Part shown: positions 45,214 through 53,008 of the stretch, one piece after another
How positions within the stretch are numbered: position 1 is the stretch's first letter
How the letters are laid out: the number at the start of each line of letters is the position of its first letter
From: JAHHTP01 sp964587555
GTDB taxonomy: Bacteria > Bacillota > Clostridia > Oscillospirales > Ruminococcaceae
Assembly (NCBI GenBank): GCA_964587555.1
Contig: CAZPLR010000001.1
Location: 1-64,000, forward strand
Length of the DNA stretch: 64,000 nt
Direction of reading: 5' to 3'
Translations under genes and position numbers: made by a program
Notes under the pieces: model-generated
The model's input: only the letters and a program-made list of their open reading frames with translations
Told to the model about the DNA's origin: nothing
The model's database searches: none

Positions 45214-45836
45214 TTGCGATTATTGACTATAAAGCGGGGAATCTTTTCTCGGTGAAAAATGCGTTGGACTTTCTCGGCGTTGAGAACGTTGTCACCGCCG
45301 ATTCCGAAACGCTTCAGGAAGCGGACGGTATCATCCTGCCCGGCGTTGGAGCGTTTCCGGCAGCAAAACAGTCGTTAGACGAAAAGGGGATTACGCCGCT
45401 GCTGCAAACGTTCGCGCAGCAGAAGCCGCTGCTTGGTATCTGCCTGGGGTTCCAGCTCTTGTTTTCCTACAGCACCGAGTTTGCGAAAACCGAGGGCTTG
45501 GGACTGATACCGGGCTATGTCGACCGGGTAGATGATTTTTCTGGCGAGCTGAAGGTGCCGCACATGGGATGGAACGCGCTGCACCTCCGCCAAGATTGTC
45601 CAATCTTGGGTAAGCTTAGGGAGGGGGACAGCGTGTATTTTGTCCACTCCTACCGCGCGTTCACCGAAAGCGCATATTTAGTCGCCGATGCGGATTATGG
45701 AAGCGCGATCCCGGCAATGGTGCAAAACGGTAAGGTGTTCGGCTGCCAATTCCATCCGGAAAAAAGCGGGGAACTGGGGCTTTCGATCCTGCGCGCGTTC
45801 GCGTCGCTTTCAGAGGGAGAGAAATCATTGCCGTAA
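45210..45836 (+). CDS. hisH: Imidazole glycerol phosphate synthase, glutaminase subunit HisH
   Basis: Class I glutamine amidotransferase that feeds ammonia to HisF. 208 residues. Nucleophile cysteine in LLGICLGFQLLF, oxyanion motif PGVGAF at the N-terminal half, and the catalytic His-Glu in FGCQFHPEKSG. ATG 45210 overlaps the previous stop. HisF is encoded 2.2 kb downstream, after the leader and MFS insertion. Confidence 0.96.
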   Translation: MIAIIDYKAGNLFSVKNALDFLGVENVVTADSETLQEADGIILPGVGAFPAAKQSLDEKGITPLLQTFAQQKPLLGICLGFQLLFSYSTEFAKTEGLGLIPGYVDRVDDFSGELKVPHMGWNALHLRQDCPILGKLREGDSVYFVHSYRAFTESAYLVADADYGSAIPAMVQNGKVFGCQFHPEKSGELGLSILRAFASLSEGEKSLP

Positions 45837-45853
45837 TAAGCGGAAGGAGGAAA

Positions 45854-45898
45854 ATGGTTATGATATTGGAAATTGCTGCCGCTCCATGCAAGGCTTGA
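45854..45898 (+). CDS. Putative regulatory leader peptide
   Basis: A 14-codon ORF, MVMILEIAAAPCKA, beginning 18 bp after the hisH stop. A very strong Shine-Dalgarno AAGGAGG (45844-45850) lies 3 nt before the first ATG and 9 nt before the second (45860), so a 12-residue peptide from 45860 is the more likely product. The last four codons lie in the 5' arm of a perfect hairpin, and a terminator-like hairpin follows. There are no histidine codons, so it is not a his-type attenuator. This is the layout of drug-sensing leader peptides. Function is inferred. Confidence 0.6.
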   Translation: MVMILEIAAAPCKA

Positions 45899-45960
45899 GG
45901 ACGCTGCATGGAGGATGAGCGCCGTATAACGGCGGCTTATGTCCTCGGCTTTGCTTTTTT
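45882..45960 (+). promoter_or_regulatory. Candidate ribosome-mediated attenuator upstream of the MFS gene
   Basis: Stem A: CTCCATGCA (45882-45890) with TGCATGGAG (45905-45913), a perfect 9-bp stem whose 5' arm is inside the leader ORF. Stem B: GAGGA (45911-45915) with TCCTC (45942-45946), continued inside by AGC-GCCGT / ACGGC-GCT, then GGCTTTGC and six Ts (45955-45960), a terminator shape. Stem A and the base of stem B share 45911-45913. GAGGAC (45897-45902) offers another pairing with GTCCTC (45941-45946). A stalled ribosome on the leader would change which stems form. Confidence 0.55.
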
Positions 45961-46006
45961 GATAGGCTGCTTCATGCTTGATAAAAATTCAAAGGAGTAA
46001 AGCAAT

Positions 46007-47320
46007 ATGAAAAATGAAAAATTAAAACCATTTTTGATCTTTCAGAGTACCCAAACGCTGTCTATGCTCGGCAGTTCGATGACTGGATTTGCGCTGTCGC
46101 TATGGCTATATGAAGAAACCGGTTCTGCGCTGCAAACTGCGCTTTTGTCGATCTGTACCTACGCGCCGTATGTGTTGATGAGCGTTTTTGCGGGCGCTTT
46201 GAGCGACAGGTGGGATAAGAAAAAGGTGCTGCTTGTCTGCGACGCTTTAGCGGCATGCAGTTCTCTGATTACGCTGTTCCTGCTCAAGTGCAGTCTGCTG
46301 CAGGGATGGCATTTATATCTGCTGAACGCGGCGAACGGGCTGATGAATACGATCCAGCAGCCGGCAAGCGACGTTTCGGTCACGCTGATTACACCGGAGG
46401 AATGCTATCAGCAGACAAGCGGACTGCGTTCGTTTTCGAATGCGTTTGCGGGTATTCTGCATCCGATCCTTGCCACAGCGGTCTTTTCCTTCGCCGGGAT
46501 TGAAGCTGTGATCTATGTGGATTTGGCGACTTTTGCCATCGCGTTTATTTCGCTTTGGGCGTTCATTCCAATTCCGCATACTGCGGGAAGGGAGAAAGGC
46601 GAGCCGTTTTTCCAGACGGTGAAAGGCGGATTCTCCTACTTGAGAGATCATCGCATGATTCTTGCGCTGGTCTTGTTTATGGCTGGGGTCAATTTTGTTG
46701 CCGAGGCATTTTCGGCGGCGCTTCCAGCGTTTGTGCTGCCGCGCGAAAGCGGCGGCGAGCTTGTGTTGGGCGCGATGAACTCCTGTTCCGGCATTGCGGT
46801 GCTGGTCGGCGGGTTACTGGTGACGATCCTGCCGTCTCCAAAAGAACGTATCCGCGTGATCGTAATCACGATGATCCTGTCGTTGAGTATTGAAAATTTC
46901 CTGCTTGCGTTTACGCAGAACCCGCTCCTGTGGTGTGCCGCGCAAATTATCGGCTGGCTGCCGGTGCCGTTTATGAACGCAAGCCTAGATGTGATCCTGC
47001 GTTCGACCATCCCGGTTGATCTACAGGGAAGGATCTACTCTTGCCGAAACACGCTCCAATTTTTCACGATTCCGCTGGGCTATTTTGCAGGCGGATATCT
47101 GATAGACTGCGTGTTTGAGCCGCTGATGGCGTCGGCTGCGCAGGACTCGGTTCTTATACGGCTGTTTGGCGCGGGAAAGGGAGCTGGCGCGGCTGTCCTA
47201 ATCTTCCTGCTTGGCGTACTCGGAGCGCTTTATTGCCTGATCTGCGGCGGCAGGATCATGAAAAAGTACCGCTTTGCCGAGCCGCGTCAAGGGAAAGCCG
47301 GCGATCTGCATAGGAAATAG
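46007..47320 (+). CDS. MFS efflux transporter, Mef-like, inside the his operon
   Basis: 437 residues with about twelve membrane segments. The motif-A-like loop GALSDRWDKKKVLL between the second and third segments, together with the general pattern of the MFS_3/Mef-type drug efflux branch, points to export of a small amphipathic compound. ATG 46007 is preceded by AAAGGAG. The upstream leader ORF and attenuator-like hairpins resemble the control regions of inducible resistance genes. It lies between hisH and hisA, 29 bp before hisA. Substrate unknown; a macrolide-type pump is only one possibility. Confidence 0.8.
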   Translation: MKNEKLKPFLIFQSTQTLSMLGSSMTGFALSLWLYEETGSALQTALLSICTYAPYVLMSVFAGALSDRWDKKKVLLVCDALAACSSLITLFLLKCSLLQGWHLYLLNAANGLMNTIQQPASDVSVTLITPEECYQQTSGLRSFSNAFAGILHPILATAVFSFAGIEAVIYVDLATFAIAFISLWAFIPIPHTAGREKGEPFFQTVKGGFSYLRDHRMILALVLFMAGVNFVAEAFSAALPAFVLPRESGGELVLGAMNSCSGIAVLVGGLLVTILPSPKERIRVIVITMILSLSIENFLLAFTQNPLLWCAAQIIGWLPVPFMNASLDVILRSTIPVDLQGRIYSCRNTLQFFTIPLGYFAGGYLIDCVFEPLMASAAQDSVLIRLFGAGKGAGAAVLIFLLGVLGALYCLICGGRIMKKYRFAEPRQGKAGDLHRK

Positions 47321-47349
47321 GGAGTTTACAGAAAGGATGGTATCTGCGC

Positions 47350-48078
47350 ATGATTATTTTTCCGGCAATCGATATTCAGGATGGTAAATGCGTCAGATTA
47401 TATAAAGGCGATTTTTCCACTGTTTCGCAGGTGGCGGAAAGCCCGCTTTCAGCCGCCCGCGCGTTTGAGGCGGCGGGCGCGGAATATCTGCATGCCGTCG
47501 ATCTTGACGGCGCGAAGGAAGGGAAACGCTGCAACGAGCAGATTTACTGCGCGCTTGCAAGGGATACGCGCCTTAAGGTCGAGGTCGGCGGCGGGATTCG
47601 TGATCGTGCGGCGATTGAGTTTTATCTGCAAAACGGCGTTTGGCGTGTGATCTTAGGCTCTGCCGCAGTCAGTAACCCCGCGTTTGTTAAGGAGGCGGTC
47701 GGCGCTTATGGCGCTCAGCGTATTGTTGTCGGCATCGACGCAAAGGACGAGTATGCCGCAACGGCGGGATGGCTTGAAATCAGTCAAAAGCATTACCTCA
47801 CGCTGGCAAAGGAAATGGAGGACTGCGGAGTGAAAACGATCATCTATACCGATATTTCGAAGGATGGCACGCTGTCCGGACCGAATCTTGAACAGCTTGA
47901 CCGGCTGAATCGCGCTGTATCCTGCGACATTGTCGCTTCCGGCGGGATCAGATCGCTTGCGGATATCCAGGCGCTGACTGGATTGGGGCTTTACGGCGCA
48001 ATCTGCGGAAAGTCGCTTTACGCCGGAACGCTCTCGCTTGAAAAAGCGATCGATGCCGGGAAAGGAGAAGGTATATGA
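47350..48078 (+). CDS. hisA: Phosphoribosylformimino-5-aminoimidazole carboxamide ribotide isomerase
   Basis: TIM-barrel isomerase of histidine synthesis. 242 residues. IIFPAIDIQDGKCVRLYKGDF carries the first catalytic aspartate, VEVGGGIRD, and YTDISKDGTLSGPN the second one; VASGGIRSLAD is the phosphate loop. Start ATG 47350 with GAAAGGATGG upstream. Overlaps hisF by 4 bp. Confidence 0.96.
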   Translation: MIIFPAIDIQDGKCVRLYKGDFSTVSQVAESPLSAARAFEAAGAEYLHAVDLDGAKEGKRCNEQIYCALARDTRLKVEVGGGIRDRAAIEFYLQNGVWRVILGSAAVSNPAFVKEAVGAYGAQRIVVGIDAKDEYAATAGWLEISQKHYLTLAKEMEDCGVKTIIYTDISKDGTLSGPNLEQLDRLNRAVSCDIVASGGIRSLADIQALTGLGLYGAICGKSLYAGTLSLEKAIDAGKGEGI

Positions 48079-48875
48079 GCGTTAAGAATACGCTGGCAAA
48101 ACGCATCATTCCTTGTCTTGACGTAAAGGACGGGAGGGTCGTCAAGGGGATCAACTTTGTCGGCATCAAGGAGGTTGGCGATCCGGTAGAGTGCGCGAAG
48201 GCTTATAACGACGCGGGTGCGGACGAGATCGTTTTCCTTGATATCACTGCGACTCATGAGCGCAGGAAAACGATGGCGGACGTTGTGTCGCGCACGGCAC
48301 GGCAGATTTTTGTGCCGCTGACCGTTGGCGGCGGTATTTCCTCTATCGAGGACTTTAAGCTGTTGCTGCGCGCGGGCGCGGATAAGATAGCGGTCAACTC
48401 GGCTGCGGTGCGCCGTCCTGCGCTGATCGCGCAGGCTGCGGATATCTTTGGCAGGCAGTGTGTGGTCTGTGCGATTGATGCAAAGCGTTTTCCGGACAAT
48501 CGCTATCATGTCGTAATTAACGGCGGACGGATTGATACTGGGCTTGACGCAATTGCGTGGGCAAAACAAGCGGAGGAATTAGGCGCCGGGGAGATACTGC
48601 TTACCTCGATGGACGCCGACGGCACCAAAAAGGGATTTGATCTGCCGATGCTGAACGCGGTCTGCGGCAGCGTGAAGATTCCGGTGATCGCATCGGGAGG
48701 CTGCGGGAATCTGGAGCATTTTGCTCACGTTTTTGAACAAACCGGCGCTGACGCGGCGCTTGCCGCTTCCTTGTTTCATTATCACGAGCTGACTGTTTTG
48801 CAGGTCAAGGAATATCTTCATGCGCGCGGCATCCCAGTCAGGCTGCTGCGGAGAACGGAGGAAGCCATATGCTAA
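48075..48875 (+). CDS. hisF: Imidazole glycerol phosphate synthase, cyclase subunit HisF
   Basis: TIM-barrel cyclase partner of HisH. 266 residues, slightly longer than usual with a short C-terminal tail. RIIPCLDVKDGRVVKGINF, FLDITATHERR, LTVGGGISS, LTSMDADGTKKGFDL and VIASGGCGN are all present. ATG 48075 overlaps the hisA stop; the hisF stop overlaps hisI. Confidence 0.97.
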   Translation: MSVKNTLAKRIIPCLDVKDGRVVKGINFVGIKEVGDPVECAKAYNDAGADEIVFLDITATHERRKTMADVVSRTARQIFVPLTVGGGISSIEDFKLLLRAGADKIAVNSAAVRRPALIAQAADIFGRQCVVCAIDAKRFPDNRYHVVINGGRIDTGLDAIAWAKQAEELGAGEILLTSMDADGTKKGFDLPMLNAVCGSVKIPVIASGGCGNLEHFAHVFEQTGADAALAASLFHYHELTVLQVKEYLHARGIPVRLLRRTEEAIC

Positions 48876-49219
48876 AGGTAAGCGAACCTGATTTGTCGCG
48901 ATTCTTTGTTAAATCGGAACTGATCCCCGCGATTGTGACCGAAGCGGAAACCGGCGAGGTCTTGATGCTTGCATATATGAATCGCGAAAGTCTTGCGCGC
49001 ACGCTGGAAACCGGCTATACCTGGTTTTGGTCACGGTCAAGGCAAGAATTATGGAATAAGGGTGCGACCAGCGGGCATCTGCAAAGGGTCGAGGAAATCT
49101 GGTGCGACTGCGATGATGACACGCTGCTTGTTAAGGTGCATCAGACTGGCGCTGCCTGCCATACGGGGCACCATAGCTGCTTTTTTACGCGGATCGCGCA
49201 GAGCGAGGAAGGAAAATAA
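48869..49219 (+). CDS. hisI: Phosphoribosyl-AMP cyclohydrolase
   Basis: Zinc enzyme opening the adenine ring of PR-AMP. 116 residues. MLAYMNRESLARTLETGYTWFWSRSRQ and WKG-like ELWNKGATSGHLQ are followed by DCDDDTLLVKVHQTGAACHTG, which holds the metal-binding aspartates and cysteines. Separate from hisE (not the fused HisIE form). Overlaps hisF by 7 bp. Confidence 0.95.
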   Translation: MLKVSEPDLSRFFVKSELIPAIVTEAETGEVLMLAYMNRESLARTLETGYTWFWSRSRQELWNKGATSGHLQRVEEIWCDCDDDTLLVKVHQTGAACHTGHHSCFFTRIAQSEEGK

Positions 49220-49221
49220 GG

Positions 49222-49548
49222 ATGGAAGAAACGATCAAAGGCTTGTATGAGGTGGTGCTGCGCCGAAAGGAGAATCCGCAGGAAGGCTCCTACACCTGCT
49301 ACTTGTTTGAAAAGGGATTGGATAAGATACTAAAGAAATGCGGCGAGGAAAACGCCGAGATGATTATCGCCGCAAAAAACGAGGATAAGGATGAGCTGTG
49401 TGGAGAGATCGCCGATCTCTGCTACCATGTGCTTGTCATGATGGCGCAGAAGGGCGTTTCCGTTGATGATGTACAGGCGATTTTGGAGGAACGCCGCAAA
49501 AAGATCGGCAACCTGAAGCAGTTTCATGTTTCCGATCATAATACGTAA
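49222..49548 (+). CDS. hisE: Phosphoribosyl-ATP pyrophosphatase
   Basis: All-alpha NTP pyrophosphohydrolase. 108 residues. Shows SYTCYLFEKGLDKILKKCGEENAE and AKNEDKDELCGEIADLCYH, the glutamate and aspartate metal-binding helices of the family. Starts 2 bp after hisI at ATG 49222. Last gene of the operon, followed at once by a strong terminator. Confidence 0.95.
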   Translation: MEETIKGLYEVVLRRKENPQEGSYTCYLFEKGLDKILKKCGEENAEMIIAAKNEDKDELCGEIADLCYHVLVMMAQKGVSVDDVQAILEERRKKIGNLKQFHVSDHNT

Positions 49549-49555
49549 CGGTATT

Positions 49556-49581
49556 CCCGCCGGAGTCTCCGGCGGGTTTTT
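49556..49581 (+). terminator. Terminator of the histidine operon
   Basis: CCCGCCGGAG (49556-49565) and CTCCGGCGGG (49567-49576) are perfectly complementary (about 8 bp usable with a 5-nt loop), followed by TTTTTATT. Confidence 0.95.
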
Positions 49582-49630
49582 ATTCATTGCCTCTAAATGC
49601 TTTGTTTTCCTCAATTTGTTACCGTAAGTG

Positions 49631-49659
49631 TAGACATTTTTCCTTTTGTGTGCTATAAT
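49631..49659 (+). promoter_or_regulatory. Sigma-A promoter of the cobalamin operon
   Basis: TAGACA at 49631-49636 and TATAAT at 49654-49659 with a 17-bp spacer. Transcription would start near 49666, just before the riboswitch. Confidence 0.8.
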
Positions 49660-49699
49660 AAGCTTGTTGTATGGTGCGCAAAGCGCATTTTGCGGCTGG

Positions 49700-49910
49700 A
49701 TGCCGTAAAAAGCGATGGTTTGCGATAATAGGGAAGCCGGGTGAAAATCCCGCGCGGGGCCGCCGCCGTAACAGCAGAGGAAACAAAAGCGCGTTTTGCG
49801 GCATTTTATTTTGCCGATAGGTACTGGAAAGCTGTGGTTGCACACTGCTTTGCGGGAAGCCAAAGTGTTTTTGCGGATGCTCAAGCCGGAAGACCTGCCT
49901 GCAATATGAT
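49700..49910 (+). ncRNA. Cobalamin (B12) riboswitch aptamer
   Basis: Conserved pieces are visible: GGGAAGCCGGGTGAAAATCCC at 49731-49751, then GCGGGGCCGCCGCCGTAAC (49754-49772), and the B12 box AAGCCGGAAGACCTGCC at 49883-49899. A long variable arm lies between. Both ends are approximate. Cobalamin binding to this class normally turns genes off, here by favouring the terminator at 50035-50061 and so repressing cobalt uptake and B12 synthesis when the vitamin is abundant. Confidence 0.92.
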
Positions 49911-50034
49911 TTGTACGTCACGGAACCCTGACGGTGCAAAGCCGCAAGAAACAGATCTGTGCATCTTAGAAGGCTTTTCCGATCCATTTGGAAAGGTTTA
50001 TATTGTTGTACGCATTTTGCAAAAACGGTTTTGC

Positions 50035-50061
50035 CCCTCATTGAAAAATGAGGGTGTTTTT
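50035..50061 (+). terminator. Riboswitch expression-platform terminator
   Basis: CCCTCATT (50035-50042) pairs perfectly with AATGAGGG (50047-50054), closed by a GAAA tetraloop, then TGTTTTTA. A small GCAAAA/TTTTGC hairpin (50019-50034) directly precedes it and may be part of the competing structure. Confidence 0.85.
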
Positions 50062-50118
50062 ATGCGGCAAAAACTACCGGATATCGCATCCGGGAAAAAG
50101 AATAAGGAGAATTGTTGT

Positions 50119-50871
50119 ATGACAAAGCTTGAAAAACGTATTTTAAGCCTTACCTTTGTCATCGCGTTGACGTTTGGTGCAACACAAACTGTTTCCGCAA
50201 TGCACATCATGGAAGGCTACCTTCCCGTTTCAAACGCAGTTTGCTGGGGCGTACTGTGCATTCCATTTCTGGTTTGGGGCATTATTTCTATCCGCAAAAT
50301 GGTGTCGAACCATCGCAAAACGCTGGTCATTTTGGCGATGTGCGCCGCCTACGCTTTTGTACTCTCAGCGCTAAAAATCCCGAGCGTGACCGGTTCATGC
50401 TCCCACCCGACCGGAACCGGACTTGGCGCAATGCTGTTCGGACCTGCGCCGATGGCGGTTCTGGGCATCATTGTGCTTTTGTTCCAAGCAATCCTGCTTG
50501 CGCACGGCGGCTTAACAACGCTCGGCGCGAACACCTTCAGCATGGCGATTGCCGGTCCGTTTTTAAGCTATGGCGTGTTCTGGCTGTGTAAGAAGTTAAA
50601 AATCAACCGCTTTGTCGGTATCTTCTTAGGCGCAGCGCTCGGCGATCTGTTTACTTACTGCGTGACCAGCGTGCAGCTTGGCATTGCGCATCCGGGCGAA
50701 AATATGTGGGCATCGATCGGCGAGTTTATGGGTATTTTTGCTTTAACGCAGGTTCCGCTTGCGATTGTGGAGGGACTGCTTTCGGTGGTTGTTGTCATGG
50801 CGCTTGAAAAATTTGCGTCTCCGGAGCTTTCGGAGCTTGGATATTATGGAAAGGAAAGGCAGGCGGCGTAA
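50119..50871 (+). CDS. cbiM: Cobalt ECF transporter S component CbiM
   Basis: Membrane substrate-binding subunit of the CbiMNQO cobalt importer. 250 residues. A signal-peptide-like N-terminus (residues 1-27, ending TVSA) precedes MHIMEGYLP; in CbiM the exposed N-terminal Met-His pair is part of the cobalt site, so cleavage here is expected. Later segments include SCSHPTGTGLGA and LLAHGGLTTLGANTFSMA, both with conserved histidines. ATG 50119 follows AAGGAG. First gene after the B12 riboswitch. Confidence 0.95.
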   Translation: MTKLEKRILSLTFVIALTFGATQTVSAMHIMEGYLPVSNAVCWGVLCIPFLVWGIISIRKMVSNHRKTLVILAMCAAYAFVLSALKIPSVTGSCSHPTGTGLGAMLFGPAPMAVLGIIVLLFQAILLAHGGLTTLGANTFSMAIAGPFLSYGVFWLCKKLKINRFVGIFLGAALGDLFTYCVTSVQLGIAHPGENMWASIGEFMGIFALTQVPLAIVEGLLSVVVVMALEKFASPELSELGYYGKERQAA

Positions 50872-50872
50872 A

Positions 50873-51196
50873 ATGAAGATCAGCAAACAATTTTTAATTG
50901 GTATTATTTTGGTTTTGCTTTGCGTTATCATCGCCGTGACTGGGCTTGCGATGAACAAGGGTGCTGAGTTCGGAGGATCGGACGGAGAGGCTGAGGAGAT
51001 GATCAGCGTTGTCGATCCGGATTACGAGCCATGGGCAGAAAGCCTGATCGAACTGCCGAGCGGCGAGGTCGAGAGTCTGCTCTTCGCGCTTCAGGCAGCG
51101 ATCGGCTCCGGCGTTATCTTTTTCTGCTTCGGCTATCTTGCTGCGAGAAAGAAATATGCCGGACGGAGTGAAGAAACGGAAAGATTATCGGAGTAA
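50873..51196 (+). CDS. cbiN: Cobalt transport accessory protein CbiN
   Basis: 107 residues with two membrane segments (about 7-26 and 66-88) and an acidic extracytoplasmic loop containing FGGSDGEAEEMI and DPDYEPWAES, the CbiN hallmark. It helps to insert Co2+ into CbiM. ATG 50873 follows the cbiM stop by 1 bp. The C-terminus is polar and short. Confidence 0.92.
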   Translation: MKISKQFLIGIILVLLCVIIAVTGLAMNKGAEFGGSDGEAEEMISVVDPDYEPWAESLIELPSGEVESLLFALQAAIGSGVIFFCFGYLAARKKYAGRSEETERLSE

Positions 51197-51200
51197 GTGC

Positions 51201-52181
51201 GTGAAAGGATTCCTCCGGCGATTGCCGGAGGAATTTCGGGTAAATAGAATGCTTACAATATGTTGTATCTTTATTTTATCCCTCTGCTTTTACGGCAGAA
51301 TCCCGACGCCCTTCCTGATCGCTGCCGCCGGCGTTCTGGCGGCTGGCGCAATCCTGCGCCGTATCCTTCACGGTGAACATCGGCACGACAATCTTGACTT
51401 TGACGCGCTCGCGGGACAAGACAGCGCGCTGCATCGGTTTCCTCCGGCGGCAAAGATCTTTTTGGTGGTATGCGCTGTAATTTTCTGTCTGCTTGCGGAT
51501 CACTTCCTTTTTGCAATAACGCTGTTTGCGGCAGATGTGCTGCTGATGCGTTTTGCTGGAAAGCTCTCGCTCCACGATATGATGAGCGGATTCTCTGCAC
51601 CGGCGGTATTTATTCTGTGCGGCAGCGTGACACTGCTGCTGCCGTTCTCCCATGAAGCGGGGCAGCTTTTTTCGATTCCGATTTTTGGCGGATATCTTGC
51701 GCTTTCTCCGGAGGGACAGCGCAGCGCGCTGCATCTAATCTGCAATGCATTTGCTTCGGTGAGCGCGCTGCTGCTTTTGGGGATGACAACTCCGATCGCG
51801 AAGATCGTTTCTGTCTGCCGGAAAATCCGTCTGCCAAAGGTCGCCGTTGAATTGATGGTGCTGATCTACCGCTATCTGATCCTGCTTTCTTCCACCTTGG
51901 GGCATATGCAGGCGGCGGCAAGGACAAGGCTCGGCTATCTGAATATGCGCACGACAATGAAAAGCGCAAAACTGATTGCCGCACAGCTAATCGTTCTGGC
52001 ATTTGAAAAAGCTTCGGCAAACTTTGATGCGATGGAGACGCGCTGCTACGAAGGTGACATCTGCTTTTTGACGCGCGAAGAGAAGGTGAGCCGGATGCAG
52101 TGGATTTTGGCGCTGGGAATACTCGCTCTGCTTTGCAGCGGCTTGACTGCCGCAAAGCTTTGGAAAGGCGGTGCGATATGA
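51201..52181 (+). CDS. cbiQ: Cobalt ECF transporter T component CbiQ, N-terminally extended
   Basis: Energy-coupling membrane subunit linking CbiM to CbiO. The standard CbiQ start corresponds to DFDALAGQDSALHRFPPAAK, and the family motif AAARTRLGY with the second coupling-helix region FDAMETRCYEG is intact. About 70 extra residues precede it, with one added membrane segment (LTICCIFILSLCFYG). GTG 51201 lies 7 nt after GGAG of the cbiN end; ATG 51249 is the alternative without a good ribosome binding site. A perfect hairpin (51209-51234) lies in this start region. The stop overlaps cbiO. Confidence 0.85.
   Translation: MKGFLRRLPEEFRVNRMLTICCIFILSLCFYGRIPTPFLIAAAGVLAAGAILRRILHGEHRHDNLDFDALAGQDSALHRFPPAAKIFLVVCAVIFCLLADHFLFAITLFAADVLLMRFAGKLSLHDMMSGFSAPAVFILCGSVTLLLPFSHEAGQLFSIPIFGGYLALSPEGQRSALHLICNAFASVSALLLLGMTTPIAKIVSVCRKIRLPKVAVELMVLIYRYLILLSSTLGHMQAAARTRLGYLNMRTTMKSAKLIAAQLIVLAFEKASANFDAMETRCYEGDICFLTREEKVSRMQWILALGILALLCSGLTAAKLWKGGAI
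51209..51234 (+). promoter_or_regulatory. Perfect 11-bp hairpin at the cbiN/cbiQ junction
   Basis: ATTCCTCCGGC (51209-51219) and GCCGGAGGAAT (51224-51234) form a perfect stem with a GATT loop. No T tract follows. It lies at the start of cbiQ and contains a GGAGGA run. It may tune cbiQ translation or protect an mRNA end. Confidence 0.5.
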
Positions 52182-53008
52182 GCGAAATATTAAGCTTAAA
52201 AGATGTCAGCTTTACCTATCCGCGCGGGAAGAAAGAGGCGCTGAAAAAAGTTAATCTTTCGTTTTGTGCAGGCGAAAGGGTTGCGATTTTAGGCAATAAC
52301 GGCGCGGGAAAAACGACCCTTTTTTCGCTCTGCTGCGGGCTTCTTTCTCCGCAGGAGGGGGAGATCCTGTTAGATGGGAAAAAGGTGGGCAGAGATAAAA
52401 AGGCGCTGCATAAGGCGGTCGGTATTGTTTTTCAGGAGCCGGACAACCAAATAATCGCCTCCACTGTTTACGAGGAGGTATCATTCGGACCGCTGAATCT
52501 TTCGAAGGATAAGGCTGCCGCCAAGCTGCGGACCGACGCGGCGATCTCGCTGATGGCGCTGGAGGATTATTGTGACCGCGCGCCGCACCGGCTTTCCGGC
52601 GGAGAAAAAAAGCGGGTGACGGTCGCGGATGTGCTGGCGATGGATGCAAGGCTGCTGCTTTTAGACGAACCGACCGCTTCGCTCGATCCGGTCAACACCG
52701 AGAGATTGGAGGCGCATCTGAATGCCCTGTCTCAAAAGGGCTATGCCTTGCTGGTTTCCACCCACGATATAGATTTTGCTTATCGCTTTGCCGATCGGGT
52801 GCTGGTTTTGTCGGACGGCGTTCTGCTTGCAGACGGTAAGCCGGAAGAGGTGTTCCTTCGGGAAGAAGTGCTTCAAAAAGCCGGACTTTGCGCGCCAACG
52901 CTTTGGACGCTTTCGCGTGTAGTTCTTCCGGGGATCAAGATTCCCCCGCACACGGTGGACGATTTTTGTGCGCTGTACAATATGCAAAAAGGAGGGGATA
53001 ACGCATGA
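52178..53008 (+). CDS. cbiO: Cobalt ECF transporter ATPase CbiO
   Basis: ABC ATPase of the cobalt importer. 276 residues. Walker A GNNGAGKTT, Q loop VFQEPDNQI, signature LSGGEKKRV, Walker B LLLLDEPTASLD and the switch histidine in STHDIDFA. ATG 52178 overlaps the cbiQ stop (ATGA). The C-terminal tail beyond the nucleotide domain is about 50 residues. Confidence 0.95.
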   Translation: MSEILSLKDVSFTYPRGKKEALKKVNLSFCAGERVAILGNNGAGKTTLFSLCCGLLSPQEGEILLDGKKVGRDKKALHKAVGIVFQEPDNQIIASTVYEEVSFGPLNLSKDKAAAKLRTDAAISLMALEDYCDRAPHRLSGGEKKRVTVADVLAMDARLLLLDEPTASLDPVNTERLEAHLNALSQKGYALLVSTHDIDFAYRFADRVLVLSDGVLLADGKPEEVFLREEVLQKAGLCAPTLWTLSRVVLPGIKIPPHTVDDFCALYNMQKGGDNA

